Source of the DNA: Rhodospirillales bacterium | GTDB taxonomy: Bacteria; Pseudomonadota; Alphaproteobacteria; Micavibrionales; UBA2020 | Reading direction: 5' to 3' | NCBI GenBank assembly: GCA_023266795.1 | Contig: JAHFPI010000012.1 | Span: 1 to 18,844 of the forward strand | Length of the DNA stretch: 18,844 nt | Made by a program: the position numbers and the translations under genes | In this document: piece after piece, positions 6,317 to 13,072 of the stretch | How positions within the stretch are numbered: the first letter of the stretch is position 1 | How the letters are laid out: each line of letters opens with the position of its first letter | The notes under the pieces: generated by a model | What the model saw: the letters and a program-made list of their open reading frames with translations, nothing else | Database searches by the model: none | What the model was told of the DNA's origin: nothing

Positions 6317-8287
6317 ATGCCGCAACGCTACCTGAAATATATCGATGGTCTTGAAGCAACCGAAGCGGTGGCGCATGCCGCGATGAGCAACGATGCTCCG
6401 GCCCTTGAAAATCTCATAAAGGAGGGGATCAGTATTGATGAAACATCTCCCCTCGATGGCAAGACAGCGCTGCACACGGCGGCGGCGCGGGGATATACAG
6501 ACGTCGTCCGCTGGCTGCTTGATTACGGCGCCAATCCGGACATAAAGGACGATGCCGGCAACACTGCACAAAGCTGCGCGCAAAAGGCCGGCCATGCCAA
6601 GGTCGCGCAGATGCTGGAAGAAGCTTCCAAGCTCCTGAACCAGCCCGTTGCGGAAAGAGTGACGCTCGCGGCGACGGGGGATATCAATGAACGCGACGCA
6701 TACGGCTACACCGCGCTGCACTGGGCGGCATCGCGCGGCAACGTGCAGGCCGTGCGGGATTTGATTGCGCAGGGCGCGGACCTCAATAAAATGAACAGCA
6801 TCGGCCTTACGGCACTGACTCTCGCAGCGATGAACGGCTGTGAAAATATAGTGAGGCTGCTGATTGACAACGGTGCGGACATCAATATGTCCAGCAACAA
6901 AATCACAACACCGCTCGGCATGGCTCGACATGGCGGCTATCCAGCAATTGTTCAACTGCTGAAAGACGCGCCGAAGCGCCAGAAACAACTGGCGGCGGAA
7001 AAAGCCCGGGCGGCGGCAGAAGCGGCGGAAAAGGCCGCCGTTGAATCACTGCTGGCGGATACGCTTTCCGACGCGGTTGCGAGCGGCAACATCCAGAAAG
7101 TCCGTGATATTTTTGACCAGACGTTTTGGGAAAAAAGAAACCTGCCGCTGGGCTGGGGGCATTTAAAAACGGCGCTGCTCAACGAAGACAGCCCCATGAT
7201 GCGCCTGCTGATCACCCGGGGCGCGGCCGTCGCCGATGAAGCCGCTGCAGAATTAACACCGCAGCAAATCACCCTGCTGCGCCAATGCGGCTTGCGGGTG
7301 GATCCGGCTGTTGCGACGGCGGCGGCGGAAAAACCGGTTGACCCTTTTGCAAACCATCGCATCGAAATGATTCCGGATGAATGGCTGCGTGTCCTGCAGG
7401 CGCTGCAAAATCAGGGCGCGCATGAGGCCGTGATCGCCGGCGGCGCCTTGCGCGACACCTTCAACGGCGCCGAAGTGCGGGATGTCGACATGTTCCTCCA
7501 GAGCCGGGGGGATACGGATAAAAATAAAAAATTCCTCAAAGAGGTTTTCAGGGATACGAAGCTGCAAGTCGCGAAGCAGGGTTCAATGGCCGGTTATGGC
7601 GCGCCGCCTGAAGCCTTCCCCGACCCCAGAACCGATAAACTTTACCAGACCTCCTACGACAGCATATACGGCCCCTGGATGGAGGGAAAATCCGTGGAAA
7701 GCTGGACGATCATCGCCGGGCCGCAGAAAACCGAATACAACATCGTCTTCGTCGACGGCCCGGTGACGGAAGACTGGAAGAACGCTTTTTTCAGGCCAAG
7801 GCTTGTCCCCGACCCTCCCGCCGATTTCGCTGAAAAGCTGATCGGGTGCTTTGATTTCGGCGTCTGCCAGATCGCCAGCGACGGAGAGAAAATAATCACG
7901 ACGGCGGCTTACGACAGGGACGTGGCCGACAGGCAGATGACGGCAGTTAAACCAAACCCCGACACGCCGGAACATCAGGCAAGGCTGCTCCTGAAATATC
8001 CGGCATGGGCGCTGCGGGGAGCTTCTCCGACAACGCCTGCAACGGCTGAATCCGGTGCGCCGGGGCTGGTGGAATACGCGCTGATACTGGCGGAAGGAAA
8101 AAATTCCCCGGATGCAGCAGAATCGGCCGCCACACGGAAGAAAATTCAAAGCCTGAAGGCGGAGTGGGCAATGGAAAAAGAAAATAAAGGATTGGTTCTC
8201 AAGCAAAAACACCTGATTGTAGAGACAGAAAAAAAAGCATATCTCAAAAAATATCCCAATCTGGGTCAACAGATAATCAACAAGTGA
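6317..8287 (+). CDS. Ankyrin-repeat protein fused to a nucleotidyltransferase-fold domain
   Basis: The 656-residue protein has about six ankyrin repeats at residues 13-217. The clearest are DGKTALHTAAARGY (47-60), DAYGYTALHWAASRGN (127-142) and SIGLTALTLAAMNG (161-174). An Ala/Lys-rich coiled-coil-like helix follows (219-245), then a degenerate repeat region (247-326). Residues about 347-545 look like a polymerase-beta-type nucleotidyltransferase: AGGALRD (374-380) followed by VRDVDMFL (387-394) is the GG...DxD catalytic signature, and YNIVFVD (474-480) could supply the third carboxylate. CFDFGVCQIASDGE (511-524) recalls a motif of phage-encoded nucleotidyltransferase-like proteins. A charged helical tail ends the protein. 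There is no signal peptide, so it should be cytosolic unless exported by another route. The Shine-Dalgarno is poor (AAGG, 11 nt before ATG). Substrate unknown. It could modify RNA, protein or a small molecule, or be inactive. Confidence 0.88.
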   Translation: MPQRYLKYIDGLEATEAVAHAAMSNDAPALENLIKEGISIDETSPLDGKTALHTAAARGYTDVVRWLLDYGANPDIKDDAGNTAQSCAQKAGHAKVAQMLEEASKLLNQPVAERVTLAATGDINERDAYGYTALHWAASRGNVQAVRDLIAQGADLNKMNSIGLTALTLAAMNGCENIVRLLIDNGADINMSSNKITTPLGMARHGGYPAIVQLLKDAPKRQKQLAAEKARAAAEAAEKAAVESLLADTLSDAVASGNIQKVRDIFDQTFWEKRNLPLGWGHLKTALLNEDSPMMRLLITRGAAVADEAAAELTPQQITLLRQCGLRVDPAVATAAAEKPVDPFANHRIEMIPDEWLRVLQALQNQGAHEAVIAGGALRDTFNGAEVRDVDMFLQSRGDTDKNKKFLKEVFRDTKLQVAKQGSMAGYGAPPEAFPDPRTDKLYQTSYDSIYGPWMEGKSVESWTIIAGPQKTEYNIVFVDGPVTEDWKNAFFRPRLVPDPPADFAEKLIGCFDFGVCQIASDGEKIITTAAYDRDVADRQMTAVKPNPDTPEHQARLLLKYPAWALRGASPTTPATAESGAPGLVEYALILAEGKNSPDAAESAATRKKIQSLKAEWAMEKENKGLVLKQKHLIVETEKKAYLKKYPNLGQQIINK

Positions 8288-8298
8288 TGGACTGAACA

Positions 8299-9450
8299 AT
8301 GAGTGTCTCCTCCCATGCCAGCCGATTTTCCGCCCCACCGACCGATGCGGCGGGACGGATTCCGCTGATCGGCCCGAATCTGCCGGAAATGCAGGCGGCG
8401 CTGGCGGTGCACGGATTGCCCGCTTTCCGCAGCAAGCAGGTATGGCACTGGATTTACCAGCGCGGGGTGCGGGATTTTGACAGCATGGCCAATCTGCCCA
8501 AGGACATGCGCGCGCTGCTGATGGAAAAATATTCCATCGAACGCCCGAAGGTCGTGGCCGAACAGCGCTCCGATGACGGCACCATCAAATGGCTGCTGGC
8601 GATGTCGGACGGCCAGCAGGTGGAAACGGTTTTCATTCCCGAAGCGAAACGCGGCACGCTCTGCATTTCGTCGCAGGTGGGCTGCACACTGACCTGCAAA
8701 TTCTGCCATACCGGCACGCAGCCGCTGGTGCGCAACCTCGGCGCGCACGAAATCCTGCAGCAGATTATGCACGCCCGCGACGTGCTGGGCGAATGGCCGC
8801 AAACGGGCGAGAAACAATCCAACTTTATAAATCAGGACGGGGGTCGCGACCTGACAAACATCGTGATGATGGGCATGGGCGAGCCGCTGTATAACTACGA
8901 CAATGTCGCGCAGGCGCTGAAAATCTGCATGGACGCCGACGGGCTGGCGATCGGCAAACGGCGCATCACGCTGTCCACTTCCGGCGTCGTGCCGCAGATC
9001 CGCCAGTGCGGCGCAGAGTTGGGCGTGAACCTCGCGGTGTCGCTGCATGCCGCCAATGACGTCCTGCGCTCGAAGCTCATGCCGATCAACAATAAATACC
9101 CGCTGACCGAACTGCTGGAAGCCTGCCGCACCTATCCCGGCGTCAGCGATATCCGGCGCATCACTTTCGAGTATGTGATGCTGAAAGACGTAAACGATAC
9201 GGACGACGACGCGAGACAACTGACAAAAATTTTATCCGGCATTCCCTGCAAAATAAACATAATCCCGTTCAACATCTGGCCGGGCAGCGGCTTTGAATGT
9301 TCGGCGGAAGAGCGCATCAATGCCTTTGCGCGGATACTGGAAAAAGCCGGTTACGACGCGCCGGTGCGCCGCCCGCGCGGGCGCGACATTCTCGCCGCCT
9401 GCGGCCAACTGAAATCCGCCAGCCTCAGGGCTCGCAGGACAGAATCCTAA
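8299..9450 (+). CDS. rlmN: Dual-specificity RNA (adenine-C2)-methyltransferase RlmN
   Basis: RlmN is a radical SAM enzyme that methylates C2 of A2503 in 23S rRNA and of A37 in some tRNAs. The 383-residue product contains the cluster motif CxxxCxxC as C129, C133 and C136 (GCTLTCKFCHTG). The methyl-carrying and catalytic cysteines are also present: C122 in LCISSQVGC and C368 in RGRDILAACGQL. MGMGEPLYNYDNV, LSTSGVVP and VSLHAAND are further family signatures. The N-terminal domain (about 30-100) is the usual RlmN accessory domain. The start is 11 bp after the ankyrin-fusion stop with only a short GGA, suggesting co-transcription. The last 26 bp overlap the 3' end of the convergent glycosyltransferase gene. 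Confidence 0.96.
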   Translation: MSVSSHASRFSAPPTDAAGRIPLIGPNLPEMQAALAVHGLPAFRSKQVWHWIYQRGVRDFDSMANLPKDMRALLMEKYSIERPKVVAEQRSDDGTIKWLLAMSDGQQVETVFIPEAKRGTLCISSQVGCTLTCKFCHTGTQPLVRNLGAHEILQQIMHARDVLGEWPQTGEKQSNFINQDGGRDLTNIVMMGMGEPLYNYDNVAQALKICMDADGLAIGKRRITLSTSGVVPQIRQCGAELGVNLAVSLHAANDVLRSKLMPINNKYPLTELLEACRTYPGVSDIRRITFEYVMLKDVNDTDDDARQLTKILSGIPCKINIIPFNIWPGSGFECSAEERINAFARILEKAGYDAPVRRPRGRDILAACGQLKSASLRARRTES

Positions 9451-10837
9451 GCCCGCGTTTGTTGGTGAAGCGCCCCGCCTCTTTGAAAGCGATTCGCACA
9501 TCCGGCGGCAATTCCTTCTCGTTGTTGTCGTAAGCGATAATACAGTCGCGCGTGTTGTTATGCAGCAACGCCTGCACCTCCGCCGGATCTTCCGTTTTTC
9601 TGGCGCGCCCGCCCGAATAGAAAGCCGCAGAAAATTCCATGCGGTTGCTCCAGAAAAGCAGTTTGCTGTCGGCGGCAGGGGCGGTATTTTTCCATGCGGC
9701 GATAACATCTTTCTGGTCCTGACCGACCATTGCCGGAAATGCCGAAAAGGCTATCACCGCCACCGCGCCAGCCAGCGCCGTGAAAGCCGCAATAGCAGGA
9801 AATATTCTGCTGTCCGGCTTGCCGGTGCGCATCCAGAGTTCAGTAAACAGCAGGGCAAACCCCGGAATCATAATCAGGCAGTAGGGCCAGATGATATTCG
9901 CCGCAAAGGTGAAGAACAGCGGACTCGTGACAGACCACAGGATAACATACAGCAGCCAGCCATCCGTATCCGCCAGCCGCTGCCGCACCCAGCGCAGCGC
10001 AACCAAACACCACGGGAACAACCCGCCCAGCACGAACAGCCAGATCATGCCGTAAGGATAGGCATGGGCGAAGCCGTAGCGGTCGCCTTTCCAGTGCGGA
10101 TCGAGGAAGCGGCTGATATTTTCACCGACGATGAAATACTGCAAAAAGCCCGGCGTGCGCAGCTCCGCCAGCAGGTACCACGGCAGCGCAATCGCCAGCA
10201 CCAGACCGCAGCCGCTGATCCACGGCAGTTTCCGCCACAGCGGCTTCCATTGTTTGCGGATCAGCACCCAGAAGAAAACCGACAGACCCGTCAGCACCAA
10301 CGCGACCGGCCCCTTGGCCAGCAGGCCCAGACCGCAGCCAATAAAAAATAAATAGCCCCAGTATTTTTCTTCCCGTTGCAGTGCCTGCCAGAACGCCACC
10401 AGAATCAGCGTCGTGCAGAACAGCAGCGCCGGATCGGTCATCACCGTTCCGGCGGCGGCGAAAAATCCGAAGCTGCTCGCCAGTACAAGGATCGCCGTCA
10501 TGGCGGCTTCTTTGCCGCTGCGAATATGGGCCGTATACCCGATAAGCAACAGCACGCCGATGGAGATCAGCAGCGACGGCAGCCGCACCGCCAGTTCATT
10601 CACCCCGAAAATCCCCATTGACGCCGCCGAGAGCCAGGTGGACAGCGGCGGTTTCGCCAGAAACGGAATATTGTAGTCGTGCAGCAGCGTCACCCAGTTG
10701 CCGGTTTCCAGCATTTTGCGGGCGATCTCGCCGTAACGCGCCTCGGTGGTTTCGTTGAGGGGAATGACGGCCATGCCGATCAGCCGGGTCACCAGCAGCG
10801 CGCACAGCACAAAAATGTTTCGCCGCTGATTGCTCAT
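9425..10837 (-). CDS. ArnT-like GT-C glycosyltransferase (dolichyl-phosphate-mannose mannosyltransferase family)
   Basis: Integral membrane enzymes of this family move a sugar from a polyprenyl-phosphate carrier to a lipid or protein on the periplasmic face. ArnT and FlmK put amino sugars on lipid A. The 470-residue protein has about ten or more hydrophobic spans up to about residue 390 and then a soluble C-terminal tail. The first periplasmic loop carries NETTEARYGEIARKMLETGNW (about 28-48), whose acidic residues before RYxEIxRxM match the catalytic loop of ArnT. It is followed by AKPPLSTWL (61-69), the ArnT-type KPP motif. It overlaps the upstream GtrA-like gene by ATGA at 10834-10837, so it is the last gene of a coupled three-gene unit. 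Protein O-mannosylation is an alternative. The neighbours favour an amino-sugar role. Confidence 0.88.
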   Translation of the reverse strand: MSNQRRNIFVLCALLVTRLIGMAVIPLNETTEARYGEIARKMLETGNWVTLLHDYNIPFLAKPPLSTWLSAASMGIFGVNELAVRLPSLLISIGVLLLIGYTAHIRSGKEAAMTAILVLASSFGFFAAAGTVMTDPALLFCTTLILVAFWQALQREEKYWGYLFFIGCGLGLLAKGPVALVLTGLSVFFWVLIRKQWKPLWRKLPWISGCGLVLAIALPWYLLAELRTPGFLQYFIVGENISRFLDPHWKGDRYGFAHAYPYGMIWLFVLGGLFPWCLVALRWVRQRLADTDGWLLYVILWSVTSPLFFTFAANIIWPYCLIMIPGFALLFTELWMRTGKPDSRIFPAIAAFTALAGAVAVIAFSAFPAMVGQDQKDVIAAWKNTAPAADSKLLFWSNRMEFSAAFYSGGRARKTEDPAEVQALLHNNTRDCIIAYDNNEKELPPDVRIAFKEAGRFTNKRGLRILSCEP

Positions 10838-11208
10838 TTGAAAACAAAAATCCGGTTGATGACGAACGACAGCGCGGCGCAGCCCGGCACGACAACCGCC
10901 TGCGCGACCAGCTTGTTCCAGCTCAGCAGATCGACCAGAAAATGCAGGGCGATGATGTTGATGACAAACAGCACGACATAGGTGGGAATAAAACGTTTAA
11001 AACTGTTCCAGCTCCGGTCGCCTTCGGTAAACACAAAGGCGCGGAACATGACGTAGCTGAACGTCACGCCGATAACGTAGGACAAAACCGTCGCCCAGAA
11101 ATACGACAGGTTCAGGATCACCACGCCGAAAGCATAGACCAGATAGCCAAAGACGGTATTAATGAGGCCGGTGACAAGAAAGCGTTTGATCTGCAGGGAA
11201 AGATTCAT
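10834..11208 (-). CDS. GtrA-like four-helix membrane protein
   Basis: GtrA-family proteins are small polytopic membrane proteins thought to help flip or present polyprenyl-phosphate-linked sugars. The 124-residue product (MNLSLQIKRFLVTGLINTV...) has four hydrophobic helices at about 9-33, 36-57, 72-95 and 98-117. It shows the family features FLVTGxxNT near the N-terminus, SYVMFRAFVF after helix 2 and FVINRIFVF at the end. A longer frame from 11244 exists, but ATG at 11208 is chosen because it overlaps the deacetylase stop as ATGA (11208-11205) and GGGG lies 5 nt before it. Its own stop overlaps the ArnT-like start in the same way. It could replace ArnE/ArnF in this pathway, an inference from context. 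Confidence 0.9.
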   Translation of the reverse strand: MNLSLQIKRFLVTGLINTVFGYLVYAFGVVILNLSYFWATVLSYVIGVTFSYVMFRAFVFTEGDRSWNSFKRFIPTYVVLFVINIIALHFLVDLLSWNKLVAQAVVVPGCAALSFVINRIFVFK

Positions 11209-12035
11209 GGCTGCCCCACAAGGGTTATCTTGTGTTCCAGCCATTCGCCAAAGGCGCTGCTGTTGAAAAAGTTATACTCCCTGCGGCGCGGCTCCAGCAC
11301 GGAATCGTATCTGGCGAGGCCGGCGTCGGGGAATCCGGGGTGGCAGTAAACCAGCGCGGAGGAGCCGGCGGAACACCACGCCGTCATCATCACCGCATAA
11401 TCCACGGGCTCCGCATGATAATCATAGGCGCCGCGCATAAATTTGTTGTGCGGGATATTATTTTTTTTCAGGATTTGCAGCCAGCGCCAGCCCAGCACGG
11501 CGAGAAGGCCGCACTTCCAGCTGTCGTCCAGCGCGGTAAAATCGACGACGTTGCGCATCCACGCCTTCGGCGCATATTCATTGCGCAGGCGGAGGACGAT
11601 GTCGCGGACGACGGGCAGGACATGGACATGCTGGTGCCCGTCGATAAAGTCCGGCGGTGCGCCCCAGACGGCGATGAATTTTTCGAACTGCGCGCGTAGC
11701 TCTTTTTCAATGATGTTTTTATCCAGCAGCCGCAGCCAGCTTTTGAGGACGAATTTTCCGCCGGGGGGGTGGCGGTCGCCCATTTCTTTGGTCAGCGGCG
11801 GCAGGTAGGTGAGGGTCAGGTGCAGGCCCGCATTGATCTGCTCGCGGAACAGCTTCAGTTCCTCCGCTCCCTCCGCCCAGGCGGGGGCAAGGCTCATGCA
11901 GCTGACCGCCGACAGGCGCTTCTGGCCGACGAGGTCAAGGATGGCCCTGTTGACGCCCGCGCTGAGACCGAAATCGTCGGCGCATAAAATAATCGCGGGC
12001 TTGGGGATGGTGGTTGATTTCATAGGTCCCGTCAT
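11205..12035 (-). CDS. ChbG/HpnK/NaxD-type (YdjC family) carbohydrate deacetylase
   Basis: YdjC-family enzymes remove acetyl groups from amino sugars with a divalent metal. The 276-residue product has ILCADDFGLSAGVNRAI (about 16-32) with the metal-binding Asp pair and general base, then AGLHLTLTYLPP, then DFIDGHQHVHVLP with the other metal-binding His residues, and VYCHPGFPD near the C-terminus. The family length is normal. Known members act on chitobiose (ChbG), on hopanoid intermediates (HpnK) or on undecaprenyl-linked GalNAc (NaxD in Francisella). The neighbouring GtrA-like and ArnT-like genes, joined by ATGA overlaps, and the divergent GT2 make the NaxD-like role the best fit. ATG at 12035 is used. 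ATG at 12023 is an alternative. A weak minus-strand promoter (TTGTGA, 15 bp, TATATG) would put the -10 over the first ATG and favour the second. Confidence 0.9.
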   Translation of the reverse strand: MTGPMKSTTIPKPAIILCADDFGLSAGVNRAILDLVGQKRLSAVSCMSLAPAWAEGAEELKLFREQINAGLHLTLTYLPPLTKEMGDRHPPGGKFVLKSWLRLLDKNIIEKELRAQFEKFIAVWGAPPDFIDGHQHVHVLPVVRDIVLRLRNEYAPKAWMRNVVDFTALDDSWKCGLLAVLGWRWLQILKKNNIPHNKFMRGAYDYHAEPVDYAVMMTAWCSAGSSALVYCHPGFPDAGLARYDSVLEPRRREYNFFNSSAFGEWLEHKITLVGQP

Positions 12036-12070
12036 ATAGAGTTGCAGCTGAATTCACAAGAGCTTAGCCC

Positions 12071-12988
12071 ATGCATCTGTCGGTCATTCTACCCTGTTAT
12101 CGCGAAGCCACCAACCTGCCTGTTATGCTGGCGGCGCTGCAAAAAGTGCTGGAGCAGATTCCGGGCACGCAGGAAATCCTCGCCATCGACGACGGCAGCC
12201 CCGACAATACTTATGAAGTGCTGTGTTCGTTAAAGCCGCAGTACAAAAATTTACATATCATCCGGTTTGCGCGCAACTTCGGCAAGGAGGCGGCGCTGAC
12301 CTGCGGCCTGCACCGGGCGAAGGGCGACGCCGTGGTGATGCTCGACAGCGACCTGCAGCACCCGCCGGAAGTGATTCTCGAGATGCTGGAAAAATGGAAA
12401 CAGGGCGACCAGATGGTCTACGCCCTGCGCCGCAACCGCGACGGCGACGGCTGGCTCAGGCGCGTTTACACCAAAATGTTCTACTGGGTGTTCCGCACCA
12501 TCACCGACCTCGACCTGCCGGAAGGCGCGGGCGATTTCCGCCTGCTGGACAAAAAAGTCGTGGCCGCCATCAACCTGCTGCCGGAGCGCAACCGCTTCAT
12601 GAAGGGGCTGATGACCTGGGTCGGGTTCAAATCGGGTTTTGTTTATTTTGACGCGGCGGAGCGCACTAGCGGGCAGAGCAGCTGGTCGTTCAAAAACCTT
12701 TTCATGCTCGCGATCAACGGCCTTACCGCCTTTAGCACCGTGCCGCTGCGCGTCTGGTCGCTGTTCGGCGTATTGATCTCGACCGGTGCGCTGGTTTACA
12801 TGATTTATCTGGTGGTGAGCACGCTGGTTTTCGGCATCGATACGCCGGGCTTCGCGTCATTGATGTGCGGCGTGCTGTTCATGGGCGGCATCCAGCTCAT
12901 CAGCCTCGGCGTCATCGGCGAATACATCGGACGCATCTTCAACGAAGTCAAAGACCGCCCGATTTATATCGTGGCGGAGGATGATTGA
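12071..12988 (+). CDS. GT2 polyprenyl-phosphate glycosyltransferase (GtrB/ArnC/DPM1-like)
   Basis: Enzymes of this group transfer a sugar from a nucleotide donor to undecaprenyl or dolichyl phosphate at the cytosolic face. The 305-residue product has the GT-A fold signatures VILPCYREATNLP (5-17), AIDDGSPDNTYE, RFARNFGKEAALTCGL and the DxD-type metal site MLDSDLQHPPE (about 94-104). GAGDFRLLDKKV and ERNRFMKGL follow, both typical of the GtrB/ArnC group. Two membrane helices are near the C-terminus (about 228-258 and 266-290). TAG just upstream rules out an earlier in-frame start, and AAGAG lies about 8 nt before ATG. It diverges from the deacetylase gene across only 35 bp, so the two units share a control region. 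The sugar is not evident from sequence. Confidence 0.93.
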   Translation: MHLSVILPCYREATNLPVMLAALQKVLEQIPGTQEILAIDDGSPDNTYEVLCSLKPQYKNLHIIRFARNFGKEAALTCGLHRAKGDAVVMLDSDLQHPPEVILEMLEKWKQGDQMVYALRRNRDGDGWLRRVYTKMFYWVFRTITDLDLPEGAGDFRLLDKKVVAAINLLPERNRFMKGLMTWVGFKSGFVYFDAAERTSGQSSWSFKNLFMLAINGLTAFSTVPLRVWSLFGVLISTGALVYMIYLVVSTLVFGIDTPGFASLMCGVLFMGGIQLISLGVIGEYIGRIFNEVKDRPIYIVAEDD

Positions 12989-13000
12989 CGCCTGCCGCCG

Positions 13001-13072
13001 TGTCATTCCCGCGAAGGCGGGAATCCATAAGCGCCATCGTGAGGATGGGCCCCCGCCTGCGCGGGCGTGACA
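13001..13072. repeat. REP-like palindromic element with TGTCA/TGACA ends
   Basis: The 72-bp element starts TGTCA and ends TGACA, with CCCGC and GCGGG two bases further in, forming imperfect terminal inverted repeats. Hairpin 1 has an 8-bp stem, ATTCCCGC-GAAG-GCGGGAAT (13005-13024). Hairpin 2 has a 5-bp stem, CCCGC-CTGC-GCGGG (13052-13065). The form matches dispersed REP/BIME-type repeats of many proteobacteria. It lies between two convergent genes, where it may serve as a bidirectional terminator, and it reads through as the C-terminus of the ThDP enzyme. No second copy was seen in the window. Confidence 0.85.

Noticed and set aside
7583..8338. A 251-codon minus-strand frame opposite the ankyrin-fusion tail and rlmN start
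   Set aside because: It crosses two good plus-strand genes and shows no domain; it is probably a composition artefact.
8266..9219. A 317-codon minus-strand frame opposite rlmN
   Set aside because: The plus strand encodes all RlmN cysteines and signatures. The antisense frame lacks a ribosome site and any motif.
6317..9450. The ankyrin-NTase gene with rlmN as an anti-phage defence or toxin-antitoxin system
   Set aside because: No cognate antitoxin, effector partner or defence neighbour is visible, and the flanking genes are housekeeping. The domain fusion is kept as a finding without that claim.
13001..13072. The palindromic element as a CRISPR repeat or a miniature transposon carrying genes
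   Set aside because: There is a single copy, no spacers, no coding capacity of its own and no clear target-site duplication in the flanks.
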